From NCBI GenBank assembly GCA_937905825.1, contig CALCXM010000059.1:50833-114832 (forward strand): a DNA stretch of 64,000 bases. The letters run 5' to 3'. The stretch comes from an uncultured bacterium (lineage in GTDB: Bacteria > Planctomycetota > UBA1135 > GCA-002686595). Under the pieces are notes generated by a model. That model was not told the DNA's origin, did not search any database, and saw only the letters and a list, made by a program, of their open reading frames with translations. The translations under genes were made by a program, and so were the position numbers. Positions 63,965 to 64,000 of the stretch are shown one piece after another; within the stretch, counting starts at the first letter, position 1, and every line of letters begins with the position of its first letter.

Positions 63965-64000
63965 GAGTGGCCCTCAAGCAATTGAGTGCGAGCAAAATAG

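Larger units (their letters stand above)
63471..64000. other. intergenic region, 530 bases, possibly the leader of an rRNA operon
   Basis: No protein gene is convincing. The region holds the terminator at 63497-63537, a good promoter at 63741-63768 and a boxA-like element near 63951. GCTGCGGA/TCCGCAGC pairing around 63830-63920 could form a processing stem. The window ends before any rRNA sequence I can recognise. Confidence 0.5.

Overview
This window is high-GC, gene-dense DNA from a Gram-negative bacterium that most resembles Planctomycetota. I infer this from four things: secreted proteins ending in a Cys-rich 'YRD...FN.SNG' domain that I associate with marine planctomycete genomes (memory, not a search); several ECF sigma factors beside or fused to signalling and surface modules; eukaryote-like Ser/Thr kinases with long C-terminal extensions; and a fused LpxC-FabZ enzyme. 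The genus cannot be settled from the sequence. I see no insertion sequence, CRISPR array, phage gene or tRNA.

Layout. 1-6.5 kb: the 3' end of a secreted protein, an NTF2-like exported protein, glutaminyl-tRNA synthetase, a frameshifted beta-propeller surface protein, and a csaA-MOSC pair. 6.5-9.2 kb: two tandem glutamate dehydrogenase paralogues, the second of which lacks the catalytic lysine. 9.5-12.4 kb: an LPS core operon (WaaP/InaA-type kinase and two GT9 heptosyltransferases). 12.4-13.7 kb: an enoyl-CoA hydratase and an SRPBCC protein. 13.8-30.9 kb: a signalling and surface region with an ECF sigma factor fused through a membrane segment to an extracytoplasmic repeat region, a subtilase, a Ser/Thr kinase divergent from an ECF sigma factor, a surface beta-propeller protein, a YkgJ cysteine-cluster protein, an FHA-GAF-sigma54 activator, and a second Ser/Thr kinase. 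31-33 kb: phosphatidylserine decarboxylase, a CMD-like protein and a YbaN-like protein. 33.2-39.1 kb: an ECF sigma factor divergent from a tightly overlapped four-gene operon that ends in a 1093-residue surface protein. 39.3-41.7 kb: ACT protein, acyl-CoA dehydrogenase and cupin.

42-55.6 kb is conserved housekeeping: glmU-prs-ctc-pth-rpsF-rpsR-rplI-dnaB, then bamA-lpxD-lpxC/fabZ-lpxA-Gfo/Idh. 55.7-63.5 kb: a prolyl oligopeptidase lipoprotein, a type-2 isoleucyl-tRNA synthetase with an inverted HIGH motif (GIHH), and an L,D-transpeptidase. The right edge has a strong terminator, a promoter and a boxA-like leader, and may lead into an rRNA operon just outside the window.

How the genes fit together. 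The lpx, bamA, heptosyltransferase and WaaP-like genes indicate a real LPS-bearing outer membrane, and glmU plus the L,D-transpeptidase indicate peptidoglycan. The most original part is the pairing of ECF sigma factors with membrane-anchored repeat proteins, seen once as a single fused protein (13758-16334) and once as separate divergent genes (33245-39134), alongside two kinase/transcription-factor neighbourhoods.
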